Shown here one piece after another: positions 27,712-37,300 of a DNA stretch of 64,000 nucleotides (position 1 is its first letter; every line of letters starts with the position of its first letter). A model generated the notes under the pieces. It had not been told where the DNA came from and ran no database searches. It saw only the letters and a list, made by a program, of their open reading frames with translations. The stretch is taken from NCBI RefSeq assembly GCF_014836775.1, contig NZ_JACSQD010000003.1:62001-126000 (forward strand). Direction: 5' to 3'. Made by a program: the position numbers and the translations under genes. The stretch is from Arthrobacter gallicola. Lineage in GTDB: Bacteria; Actinomycetota; Actinomycetes; Actinomycetales; Micrococcaceae.

Positions 27712-29918
27712 TTGCGTTCCGCCGGAGGGCTGTCCCGGTGAGTGCCCAGTGCCGCAGCCAGCGCAGTACCGCATTCCAGGCCCTCGGCGAAGGCACGCAC
27801 CGCATTCAGCCCGGCGGCCGAGGCAGCGCCGCCAATGACCGAGAACGCCGTGCCCTGCGCCTGGAGTCCGCGGGCCAGTTCGGTGTTTTCCACCTGCCCG
27901 GCGGCTACTACGACGGCGTCGGCTGGGATCAGCAGGTCCCCGCCCTCCGGTCCGCTCACCAGCAGACCCGCGTCCGTCAGGTACCGGACGGTTACTCCGG
28001 TCAGCATGCGCACACCCGCGCTGCGCAGGGCCTGGAGCGCCGCCCAGCGGGTAGAGGGTCCGATCCCTGCCCCGATGCGCCCGCCCCGGCGCAGCAGGGT
28101 GATCCCGGCGTGGTCCGTTCCAGGGGGACCGGAGAATTCACGGGCAAAGCGTTCGGCTGCCTGCTGCGCGGTCTCCGGCCGTCCCGGAGTTGGAGAAATC
28201 AGCAGGTGGGCGAGGTCCACCGCGATCCCCCCTGCGCCCACGACGGCGACGCCGGGTAGGGCGCGCAGCGCCGCCGGAGCCGCGAATGCCGCGCGGTAGT
28301 CCAGGACGGGGAGCATTTCCCGCCCGGGCAGTGTGACGGTGCGGGGGAGTACGCCGGTGGCCACCACCACGTGGCTGAAGCCGGTCAGCTCGGCCGCCTG
28401 CACCCGCACGCCCGTCCGGATCCGGACACCCAGCCGGGGGAGTTCGTGTTCGAAGTACCTGATGGTCTCCAGGAAGTCCGCTTTGCCCGGCACCTTGCCG
28501 GCCAGCAGGAACTGCCCTCCGATGCCCGGTTCGGCTTCGAAGAGAACCACGGGCACACCGTGGGAGGCCAGGGTTGCGGCTGCCTGGAGGCCCGCCGGGC
28601 CTGCACCCGCCACCGCCACCGCCGGGCGTGCCGCAAACCGGCTCAACGCGGGGCCGGAGCCGGCCGGCGCGGAGCGTGAGGAGCCCTCGGCCGGCCCGGA
28701 CCTCATCCCCGCAGGCTGCACTTCGAGCGGATAGGCGGCTTCCCGTCCGGCCCGCGGGTTGACCAGGCAGGAGACCGGTTCGGTCCCGAGCGAGCGGTCG
28801 ATGCAGGCTTCGTTGCAGGCAATGCAGGTGTTCACCAGTTCCGGCCGTCCGGCGGAGCTCTTGGCGACGATGCGCGGATCGGCCAGGAACGGGCGGGCCA
28901 TGGACACAAAATCCACCTGCCCGGCAGCCAGCGCGGCCTCCGCCTGGCCCAGGGAATTGATCCGGTTCGAACCGATGACCGGGACCGGGCAGGCGTGCTC
29001 GGCCAGCACAGCCTTGATCCGGGCCGCAACGGGAAGCCAGTGGCCGTGCGGCACCAGCGCTTGGACCGTGGGGATCTGTGATTCATGCCAGCCGATTCCG
29101 ATATTGAGGGCGTCTGCCCCGGCCGCCGCGAGGGCGGTGGCCAGAGCAGCGTATTCCGCCGGCGGGCTGGAACCGGGAACCAGATCGTCACCGGAGAGCC
29201 GGAAGATTACCGGGAATCCGGGACCGGCGGCGTCCCGGACCGCTGCCAGCACCGCAAGGGGAAACGCCCGCCGCCGGACGGCATCTCCACCCCAGTCGTC
29301 ATCACGCAGATTGGTGGCCGCTGAAGCGAACTGATTCACCAGGTATCCCTCGGATCCCATGATTTCCACGGCATCGAAGCCAAGCTCCCGGGCCAGGCGG
29401 GCAGCGCCGGCAAAGTCTTCCAGCGTCTGCGCTATCTGCTCCGGGTTCATGGCAGCCGGTGTGCTCCGGGAGTACGCGGACCACACCGGGGAGGGGGCAA
29501 GCGGACGCAGCCCATAGGTTTCTTCAAAGGCGTACCGGCCCGCGTGGAAGAGCTGGAGCGCCAGCCGCCCGCCGGCGTCGTGCACTGCCTCCAGCGCCGC
29601 GCCGGCCGCCTCCTGGAAAGCGCCGCTGCCGCTCACCAGGTAGGTCCGGCCACCGGAGCCTTCCCGGTTGACGGCGGTGCCTCCGGTGACGATCAGGGCC
29701 GCGCCCCCGGCTGCCCGTTCGGCATAAAATGCCCCCAGGGCACGGGGGTCCGACTCGAAGTTCAGGTGCATGGAGCCCATGACTATCCGGTGCGGCAGGT
29801 TCAGGGTGCCGATGGCGCCGGGGGTGAACACGGACGGGAAGCTGCGGGTTCCGGGGCGGGGATCGGTAGACACGGGCTGGGTGCTATCCGCCCGCGCGGC
29901 CCAGGAGGTCCCGGGCAA
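27693..29918 (-). CDS. FadH-like 2,4-dienoyl-CoA reductase (NADH:flavin oxidoreductase)
   Basis: The protein has 741 residues. It combines an N-terminal old-yellow-enzyme TIM barrel (PHRIVMGSMHLNFE near residue 43; catalytic-type Y192 in GSEGYLVNQF and H278 in IGWHES), a [4Fe-4S] site C365-x2-C368-x3-C372-x11-C384, and an FAD/NAD Rossmann unit (AVAGAGPAGLQAAATLASHG, about 435-455). This is the architecture of E. coli FadH. It reduces conjugated dienoyl-CoAs with NAD(P)H. The Y and H match the FadH proton donors. The start is TTG 29918, overlapping the acyl-CoA dehydrogenase gene by 35 bases; GTG 29873 is an alternative. Its company (EPSPS-ligase fusion and dehydrogenase) suggests a cyclic dienoyl-CoA substrate rather than a fatty acid. 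Confidence 0.85.
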   Translation of the reverse strand: MPGTSWAARADSTQPVSTDPRPGTRSFPSVFTPGAIGTLNLPHRIVMGSMHLNFESDPRALGAFYAERAAGGAALIVTGGTAVNREGSGGRTYLVSGSGAFQEAAGAALEAVHDAGGRLALQLFHAGRYAFEETYGLRPLAPSPVWSAYSRSTPAAMNPEQIAQTLEDFAGAARLARELGFDAVEIMGSEGYLVNQFASAATNLRDDDWGGDAVRRRAFPLAVLAAVRDAAGPGFPVIFRLSGDDLVPGSSPPAEYAALATALAAAGADALNIGIGWHESQIPTVQALVPHGHWLPVAARIKAVLAEHACPVPVIGSNRINSLGQAEAALAAGQVDFVSMARPFLADPRIVAKSSAGRPELVNTCIACNEACIDRSLGTEPVSCLVNPRAGREAAYPLEVQPAGMRSGPAEGSSRSAPAGSGPALSRFAARPAVAVAGAGPAGLQAAATLASHGVPVVLFEAEPGIGGQFLLAGKVPGKADFLETIRYFEHELPRLGVRIRTGVRVQAAELTGFSHVVVATGVLPRTVTLPGREMLPVLDYRAAFAAPAALRALPGVAVVGAGGIAVDLAHLLISPTPGRPETAQQAAERFAREFSGPPGTDHAGITLLRRGGRIGAGIGPSTRWAALQALRSAGVRMLTGVTVRYLTDAGLLVSGPEGGDLLIPADAVVVAAGQVENTELARGLQAQGTAFSVIGGAASAAGLNAVRAFAEGLECGTALAAALGTHRDSPPAERKKAPLP

Positions 29919-31068
29919 TCACGGCCTTCTGGATTTCGTTGGTGCCTTCTTCGAAGCGCTGCGCCCTGGCATCCCGGTACACCCGTTCGATCGGCTGGCT
30001 CTGCCAGTAACCGATGCCGCCGTGCACCTGCAGCGCCTTGTCCGTGACGCGGGTGAGCATGTCGACGGCGGTCAGCTTGGCCATCGAGGACAGTGCAGGC
30101 GCACCCGGGTCCGAATCCTGCCAGGCGGCGGCCGCTGTCAGGGTGAGTGCCCTGGCGGCGGCAATGTCGGCGGCGTTTTCGGCCAGCATAAAGGCGATGG
30201 CCTGCCGGGAAGCGAGCGGTTTCCCGAAGGTTGTGCGCTCCAGTGCGTAGGCGACGGCCAGCTGCTGGGCGCGCTGGGCCAGCCCCACACAGCTCATGGC
30301 CACGGAAATCCGGCTGGGTGTCAGGAACCCGCCCAGCGCGACCAGCAGGCCCTCGCCCTCCGCGCCCAGCCGGTTCGCCACCGGAACCGGTGCGTCCGTG
30401 AAGGACAGCGATGCGTGGTCGGTGCCGCGCACGCCCATGGTGTTTGAAGTATCTTCGACCTCTGCCCCCGGGACAGTGCGGTCAACCAGCAGTGCCACGG
30501 TTCCGTCCCGGCCGGTGCTGCCTTCCAGCCGGGCGAACAACAGCCAGTAATCGCAGCGGACCCCGAAGGTGATCAGGTGCTTGCGGCCGGTGAGGTAGTA
30601 GGTGTCCCCGTCGCGGCGGACGGTCGAGGTGATGTCCACGCCGGTGCCGTTGCCCGGTTCCGTCAGGGTGAACGCCACCGTCAGGTCCCCGGCCACGGCC
30701 GGGCGGATGACGTCCCGGCGCTGGCGTTCGTCCGCGAACGGGTTCATGGCCCGCCAGGTTCCGTTCAGGACGTGCACGATCATGCGGATGGACGCGTGCG
30801 AGCGGGAGAACACCTCCATCAGTCCCATCCATTGCACAAAGCTCAGCCCGGCGCCGCCGAGGTCCCGTGGCGCAGCCAGGGACAGGAAGCCTTCGGTCCG
30901 CAGCTGTTTCCACAGTGCATCGGGGGTGGAACCTGCCGCTTCGATTTCCTCCGCCCAGGCCTCGCCGGGTCCCTCGACCCAGTCCGTGACCCTTGCAAGC
31001 AGGCCCTGGTACTCGGAATCCGGGATGGAGCTGCCCCGCCCGTCCGCCGTAATGCTGCTGTTCTTCAC
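29884..31068 (-). CDS. acyl-CoA dehydrogenase
   Basis: The protein has 394 residues and shows the acyl-CoA dehydrogenase fold: AFTLTEPGNGTGVDITST in the middle domain, FGKPLASRQAI, and LQVHGGIGYWQSQPIERVYRDARAQRFEEGTNEIQ at the C-terminus with the catalytic base at about E374. It would oxidise an acyl-CoA to the 2,3-enoyl-CoA, or run in the context of a ring-reduction pathway. GTG 31068 overlaps the stop of the upstream ligase fusion (GTGA), and its own 3' end overlaps the next gene by 35 bases, so the three genes are translationally coupled. Confidence 0.9.
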   Translation of the reverse strand: MKNSSITADGRGSSIPDSEYQGLLARVTDWVEGPGEAWAEEIEAAGSTPDALWKQLRTEGFLSLAAPRDLGGAGLSFVQWMGLMEVFSRSHASIRMIVHVLNGTWRAMNPFADERQRRDVIRPAVAGDLTVAFTLTEPGNGTGVDITSTVRRDGDTYYLTGRKHLITFGVRCDYWLLFARLEGSTGRDGTVALLVDRTVPGAEVEDTSNTMGVRGTDHASLSFTDAPVPVANRLGAEGEGLLVALGGFLTPSRISVAMSCVGLAQRAQQLAVAYALERTTFGKPLASRQAIAFMLAENAADIAAARALTLTAAAAWQDSDPGAPALSSMAKLTAVDMLTRVTDKALQVHGGIGYWQSQPIERVYRDARAQRFEEGTNEIQKAVIARDLLGRAGG

Positions 31069-34000
31069 GCCTGGCTCCTGTCCTTGCCCGGTGGATCTCC
31101 TGCCAGTTCACGCGCCCGTTCACGCAGCAGGAACTTTTGTACTTTGCCGACTGGATTGCGGGGAATGGCCTGGACCAGTTCAAGATGCTCGGGCCAGTAG
31201 TGTTTCGAGACCTGGTAACTGTCCAGATAACCGATGAGCTCAGCAAGGGTCAGGTCCGTTCCGGTGGCGGGGACCACGAAAGCACACGCCCGTTCGCCCA
31301 GCCGTGGATCGGGCATGGCAGCCAGCGCCACGTCCTCCACCCCCGGGTGGCGGTAGAGCAGCTGCTCAATCTCCGCCACGGGAATCTTCTCGCCCCCGCG
31401 GTTAATCACGTCCCGCACTCGTCCGGTGATCCGCAGGTACCCGGCGTCGTCGAGCGTGGCCAGGTCGCCGGTGCGGTACCAGCCATCGTCGGTGAAGGCT
31501 TCTTTGGTCAGGTCCGGCCGGTCCAGATAGCCCTCGAACAGGGTGGGGCTCAGCAGCTCGAAGTTGCCCTCGATCCCTGCTGGGAGCAGCTGCCCCTCGT
31601 CACTGACAATGCGGGCCCGGACGCCGGGGAGCAGCCGTCCGTCCGTTCCCCAGACCAGGGCCGGATCGTCGCCGGGGGAGGAGACGGACCCCAGACAGGT
31701 TTCCGTGGTGCCGAAGGCACCGCAGACGGCGGTATCCAGGACTCGGGTTGCGCGTTCGGCCAGGTGCCGTGGCACGGCCGCGCCGGTATTCACGAAGATC
31801 CGCAGGCTGGCGGGGGCCGCGGCGCCGGCTTCCACGGCTTTGACCAGATCGGTCAGGAAAGGGGTGGCGGCCTGGACGAAGGTACCCTTCCATCCGCGGA
31901 GCATGGTCAGGGCGCGCTCGGGTTCCCAGACTGACTGCAGGATCTGCGGCGCTCCCAGCACGAAGGACAGCCACATTCCGTAGAGAAAGCCCGTCTGGTG
32001 GGCCAGCGGAGAGGGGACGAAAACTGCGTCCGAACCGTCCAGCTCCAGCTGCTGGGCTTCCATGGCGGCGGCCCGGCTTAGCGTGCTGTGCCGGTGGAGG
32101 ACTCCCTTGGGTTCTCCGGTGGTTCCGGAGGTGAACAGCAGCTGGGCCGGCGCATCGGGAGCCGGGGCAGCTGCGTCAATCAGGTCCCGGTCCACCTCGG
32201 TCTCAGCCAGTTCCTGTTCCCAGCCGTGCCAGATGACGCCCCGCTCGCGGACCGGAAGCGGGGGAGCCGCCGCGCCGATGACCACCACGTGCCGGACCGC
32301 CAGGTCGTAGCCGGGATCGGTGCCCGTACCCGCGGCCAGGATGCCGGAGAGTTCCGCGGCATAGTGCCTGCCGCGGAACTCTTCGGGGACCACAACGACG
32401 GCGGCCCGCGAGCGGTGCAAGGCAAACGCGACCTCACGTTCACGGAAAATCGGCATCAGGGGAGCGGCCACGGCCCCGATCCGCAGGGCCGCAACGGTCA
32501 GCAGGACGAATTCGCTCCAGTTCGGCAGCTGGAAAGCCACCCGGTCTCCGGGCTGGACCCCCAAGCTCAGCAGCATCGCCGCGATCCGGTCCGCGCCGGA
32601 ATCCAGTTCAGCCCAGGTCAGGTGTCCGGTGTCCCGCGGCCGTCCGTCGACGACGGCGGTTTCCGCAGGGCGTTCCCTGGCCCACCGGCGGACCCACCCG
32701 GGACCGGTGAGCGCTGCGCTTTCTTCGATGCTGCGCGCTGTGAGCTGGGCCGGCCGGTGTCCGCGCCGGGTCCCCGGGGATTTGCGGCGCAGCGCCCTGC
32801 CCTCCTCAACCTGCATGGATAACCCAAAGGAGTTCATTGCCTCCAGAAACTCCGGGTAGGAGATCCGGTACGCGTTTGGGTAGGTCAGCGTGGAGCGGCC
32901 CTCCGCCGCCGATGCCGCGACGGCCAGGGACATCAGTACCCGGTGGTCGTTGAAGGAGGAAAGGTCCGCACCGGCCAGGCGTGCCGGGCCCCGGACACGC
33001 AGTTCACTGCCGCTGATCCGTACGTCCGCGCCCATGGAGTTCAGCTGCAGCATCGCGGCGACCCGGTCCGACTCCTTCAGCCGCACGTGCTCCACATTGC
33101 GGAACACACTTTCGCCGTCCGCGCAGGCCGCCATGACGGAGAGGATCGGCAGCATATCGGGAACGAGGCGGCAGTCGATGTCCGCCGGGCCCAGGCGCAC
33201 GCCGTCGTGCCGGACCCGGACCGCGTCCGACCCGGCGTCGTAGACCATCGGCAGGCCCATGTCCGCTGCTATGTCCAGGAAATCCGCCTCCGGGTGATCG
33301 GCGCCCCCGGCCGTGACGGAGGTCAGCCCGCGCAGCAGCAGATCAGCGGGATGCAGTGCGGCGGCTGCCAGTCCGAAGGCCGCGGAACCGATGTCGGGCG
33401 GCATCCTCACATCGGTGGGCACGGCCTGCTGCCCCGGCGGGATTTCGAACCTGTGCCAGTCCTGATGCACCTCAACCTGCAGCCCGAACTGCCGCATCAT
33501 CTGGACGGTCAGTTCAAGGTAGGTGCGTTCGTTCAGCGTTCCGTCCACCACCACCGTGGTGGGCCCCGTTGCAAACGGTGCCAGCAGCAGCAGACCGGAG
33601 ATCCACTGTGAAAGTGTTCCGGCAATATGCACCTCTCCGCCGGTGGGGGCGTGGGCGCGGACCCGCAGCGGCGGGCAGTCGGTGGGGGAGTCGACGTCGA
33701 CACCCATCTGCCGCAGCGCGGTCAGCAGCGGACCGATGGGCCGGCGCTGGAAGTACTTCTGGCCCGTGACTGTGACGTCCCGGGACCCCAGTGCCGCGAG
33801 GCCGGCCATGAAGTAGAGCGTTGTACCGGAACTGCCCGCGGAGATGCTGTCCGCGGTGGGGACGTAGGGGCCGCCGCGGACAACGTAGGTGCCGCCGTCG
33901 ACGTCTATCCGGGTGCCGAGGCGGCGCAGCATGGCCACCGTGTAATGCACATGGCGGGCGTCTGTCAGCCCGGTAATGCGGCTGGTTCCGGGAGCGAGTG

Positions 34001-34097
34001 AGGCGAGGATCAACGCCCGGTGGGCGTGGTATTTCGAGTTGGGCACCTGTGCTTCCCCACAGATGCGCTGCTGTGTTCCCAGGACCGAAAGATGCAT
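31065..34097 (-). CDS. EPSP-synthase-like / acyl-CoA ligase fusion protein
   Basis: The protein has 1010 residues. Residues 1-425 form an EPSP-synthase (AroA) fold: NSKYHAHRAL with K22 and R27, GSSGTTLYF (89-97), FQRRPIGPLL with R119, LSQWISGLLLLAP (162-174), MPPDIGSAAF with D235, VRLKESDRVAAM (338-349) and FNDHRVLM (382-389). A linker follows (about 430-460). Residues 460-1000 form an ANL-family acyl-CoA ligase: LLFTSGTTGEPKG (653-665), AFGTTETC, YRTGDLA, GRVRDVINRGGEK, and the C-terminal catalytic lysine region NPVGKVQKFLLRE. Fused proteins of this kind are known from shikimate to cyclohexanecarboxyl-CoA modules. The ATG at 34097 is used; an in-frame start at 34196 would add 33 residues of non-family sequence. 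It is the first gene of a three-gene operon. Confidence 0.88.
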   Translation of the reverse strand: MHLSVLGTQQRICGEAQVPNSKYHAHRALILASLAPGTSRITGLTDARHVHYTVAMLRRLGTRIDVDGGTYVVRGGPYVPTADSISAGSSGTTLYFMAGLAALGSRDVTVTGQKYFQRRPIGPLLTALRQMGVDVDSPTDCPPLRVRAHAPTGGEVHIAGTLSQWISGLLLLAPFATGPTTVVVDGTLNERTYLELTVQMMRQFGLQVEVHQDWHRFEIPPGQQAVPTDVRMPPDIGSAAFGLAAAALHPADLLLRGLTSVTAGGADHPEADFLDIAADMGLPMVYDAGSDAVRVRHDGVRLGPADIDCRLVPDMLPILSVMAACADGESVFRNVEHVRLKESDRVAAMLQLNSMGADVRISGSELRVRGPARLAGADLSSFNDHRVLMSLAVAASAAEGRSTLTYPNAYRISYPEFLEAMNSFGLSMQVEEGRALRRKSPGTRRGHRPAQLTARSIEESAALTGPGWVRRWARERPAETAVVDGRPRDTGHLTWAELDSGADRIAAMLLSLGVQPGDRVAFQLPNWSEFVLLTVAALRIGAVAAPLMPIFREREVAFALHRSRAAVVVVPEEFRGRHYAAELSGILAAGTGTDPGYDLAVRHVVVIGAAAPPLPVRERGVIWHGWEQELAETEVDRDLIDAAAPAPDAPAQLLFTSGTTGEPKGVLHRHSTLSRAAAMEAQQLELDGSDAVFVPSPLAHQTGFLYGMWLSFVLGAPQILQSVWEPERALTMLRGWKGTFVQAATPFLTDLVKAVEAGAAAPASLRIFVNTGAAVPRHLAERATRVLDTAVCGAFGTTETCLGSVSSPGDDPALVWGTDGRLLPGVRARIVSDEGQLLPAGIEGNFELLSPTLFEGYLDRPDLTKEAFTDDGWYRTGDLATLDDAGYLRITGRVRDVINRGGEKIPVAEIEQLLYRHPGVEDVALAAMPDPRLGERACAFVVPATGTDLTLAELIGYLDSYQVSKHYWPEHLELVQAIPRNPVGKVQKFLLRERARELAGDPPGKDRSQA

Positions 34098-34342
34098 GGC
34101 GTTTCTTGCCCTTCCACCGGCTGCTGTGCGCGTCCAGGCGGCCACCCCGGAGCCGAGGCTATCAGCTGGGAATGACCCCCGGAACAGGCTGCGCATCCAG
34201 TGCCGGGGAAGGTCCGTATTTTTGTTCCCGGGCGAAGTCCGCGGCGGCTTTGTCCACAGGGTGGAAGCGGCAGCCCGCGGAGCGCGCCTGCACGCCTAGG
34301 ATGGTGAGCAGATCCGACGGGTAGAGGGGAAAACGGCAGGTC
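34098..34342. promoter_or_regulatory. divergent promoter gap (ligase fusion / giant membrane protein)
   Basis: This 245-base gap lies between two divergent starts and must hold both promoters. No convincing hexamer pair or operator could be read. Confidence 0.3.
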
Positions 34343-37300
34343 ATGGGGGAATTCATCTTTATTCTGGCTGTCGCAGCGGCCGCGTTCACGGTGGGGCGCT
34401 TTTCCACGCGGAAGGCGAAGGCTTCAGCCCCCTGGGACAGCTCAGGCTATGGCGGCAGTTTGCCTCACCCCGCCCAGATCTTCGAAGAGGGCTATCAGGC
34501 AGGACTGCAGGACGCCGCCTCCCTCCAGCACAGCAGCCCCGCCCAGCACAGTAATGCTGCTCAGCACAGTCATGCCGCTGCCGGGGCGGGGTACACCATG
34601 ACGCAGGGGCAGACCAAGCCGCAAATCCCTGCTCAAGCGCAGCCCTCTGCTCCACTGCAGTCTCCTGTTCAAGGGCTGCCCTCTGTGCAAGCGACCCCTG
34701 TACAAGCGCAAACCCCTGCTCAAGCGCTGCCCTCTGTGCAAGCGCAAACCCCTGCTCAAGCGCTGCCCTCTGTGCAAGCGCAAACCCCTGCTCAAGCGCT
34801 GCCCCCTGTGCAAGCGACTCCTGCCCAGGCGCAGGCCGACAGCGGCCGGCAGCACGCGCCGTCTTCCGCTTCCTCTCCCTGGGCGCCGGCTCCCGCTGCA
34901 CCCGCTGCAGGCACACCGGCTGCCACGCCTTCGGCGTGGGCACCGCAGCGGCAGTCCGCTCCACCCCACGCACCCGCCCGGCCTCCCGCTCAGGTCCCGC
35001 CGGCCGCACACCCGGCTTATGCTCCTTTCCAGGCACAAACCCCCGGCGTTGGCCGCCGGCAGCATGGGGTGCAGCCGGTCTTAGCCGGGCCTGCCAGTCC
35101 CGGCGGTCCTGCCGGTCCCGGCGGTCCTGCCTGGCCTGCCGCTCCCCGGCTGCAGCCGGGGAACGGGCCACAGCATCCGGAGCCGCCACGGCCCAAGACC
35201 GACGCCGAGCTGGCAGCTGACAAACGGCGCCGGGACCTGCGCAACATCAATATCACCCTGTACTCCGCGAGCCTCCTGCTCGTGGCGGCGGCGGCGCTGT
35301 TTATTGGCATCGCGATCCCCGAAGAGGCCCGGTTTGCCGGGATTGTGCTCCTGACTGGACTGTTTTATTCCTCCGGTCTGGTGATCCATTCACGCCGGAA
35401 GAATCTGCGGCCCGCGGCCGTTGCGTTCACCGGCACCGGATTGGCATTGATACCGGTTGTTGGTCTGGCGCTCCACAATTTCATCCTCCACGATGCCGTC
35501 TTGGCCTGGCTGGTGACCTCACTGCTGGGAACGGCTGCCTTCGCCTACGCCGCTGCCCGGCTGGACAGCCGCGTTGTCAGCTATCTGGCCCTGACCTTCC
35601 TGCTGTCCACAGCGGTCGCCTCCGGGGCAGCGGTCCGCTCGGGAATCGTCTGGTACTTCGTCTTTACCGTTCTCCTGGCCACACTGGTGAGCCTTGCCGC
35701 GGTCCGCAGGCCAGGCTGGCTGAAGAACGTCTATCTCGACGCATTTGTGCAGGCTCACCGGTACCTCGTCCCAGCCACCGCTGTGGCTGCAGTCATCACT
35801 TCCCCGGAACTTGGACCGGGCTCATTGGCTGTCCTGTTCCTGGCCATAGCCGGGTACTACGCCGTGCTGCTCTGGCAGGGCTCCGCTGCCCAGGCGCTGG
35901 TCCACAGCTACGGGGTCCGCGCTGGAGCCACCACCGCGCTGGTGGCAGCAGCCCACTACTTCTTCGAGTCAGTGCCGGTAACGCTTTTCGCTGCGGTGGC
36001 ATTGCTCGGTGTGCAGGCCGCAGGGCTCTTCGCGCTGGAGCGCCGGTATGCCGCAGCCGTCTCCGCGGCCACGCGCCAGGACGTTCCCCGCCGCGGTACT
36101 CCCGCAGGTGACCAGGCAGCTGCAGCCGCTGGTTCAGCTGCAGGCCTCATCCCACCGGCGGGCGCCGGCGGCCCCACTCCAACGCCTGCGCCTGGCGGTC
36201 CCGCCTCGACGCCTGCGCCTGCGCCTGGCGGCCCCGCCCCTACGTCTGCGCCTGCATCTGGCGGCCCTGCGCCTTTGCCGGCACCTGCTGGTCTAGCTGG
36301 CGGCCCCGGGGCTGCATCCGGCGGAATCCGTTCCGCCGTCCCAACGGCGCCGTCGGCCGGCCGCTGGTTCCTCGCGGACACTGCCACTGTGCTGGGACTC
36401 CAGTTCCTGGCGGGCTTCGGTGCAGCCCTGGTGTTCGGCTTCGACCTTCGGGGCGGGAACGGCAACCTGCCGGGCTACGCCGCTTCCGTGATCCTCATAC
36501 ATCTCACGCTCTGCTTTGCCGCCTGGAAGTTCCGCGGTGCCGTGGAGACCGCGGCAGCCGCTGCCCTGTTGCTCGGTATCCTTCCCCGTCTGTTGAGCGG
36601 GCAGGCACCGCTGTGGCCGCTGGTGCTCCTTCTGGGGATACTCACCGGGTACCTGGTGGTCCGCGCCGTCCGCGCCACCGGAGAGGACCAGAAATCATTC
36701 GTCCTGGCGGCGCGCTGGGCAGGGATCGTACTGGTCCCACTCGTCCTCTACACCGTCCTGGAGACACGGGCCTCCGCGGAGGCGTGGACCTGGACGCTGG
36801 CCGGCGGATTTGCGGCAGCCGCGGGGAACCAGGCCGTTTCTGCCCTGTTCCGGGCAGCGGCGCGGAAAGAGAAATTCCCGAACGGAGAGCTGGCCTTTTC
36901 AATCAGTGCCAGCGTTGTGCTGGCACTTGCCCTGCGCCTGGCGGAAGCACCTGCAACCGTCCTGACCGTGACTGCTCTGTGGATCCTGGTCAGCGTCAAC
37001 GTCCTGTCCTCCCTGCTGCGCCGCCCGGAAGCGGCCGCAGCCGCACCTGCAGGTTTCGTCGCTGCGGCCCTGCTCGGAGCCGGCACTCTGGGGCTGACGG
37101 GATATGAACTGCTTGCGGCAGTGGCGCTGGGTTATTGCGCCCTCCAGGTGCTGCGGTTCGCACCGCACTCAGTGCGCGCGTTGTACCTGGCGGCGGGTCA
37201 GGTCCTGCTCACACTGCTCACCGCGCTCGTGGCGGCCGATCTGGACCTCAGCGTGCATGGAATCTTCATCGCCACAGCGCTTTCGCTGGCAGCACAGCAT

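Noticed and set aside
31065-34097. Housekeeping aroA for the shikimate pathway
   Set aside because: The domain is fused to a CoA ligase, lies in an acyl-CoA operon and has several substituted active-site residues, so a normal EPSP synthase role is unlikely.
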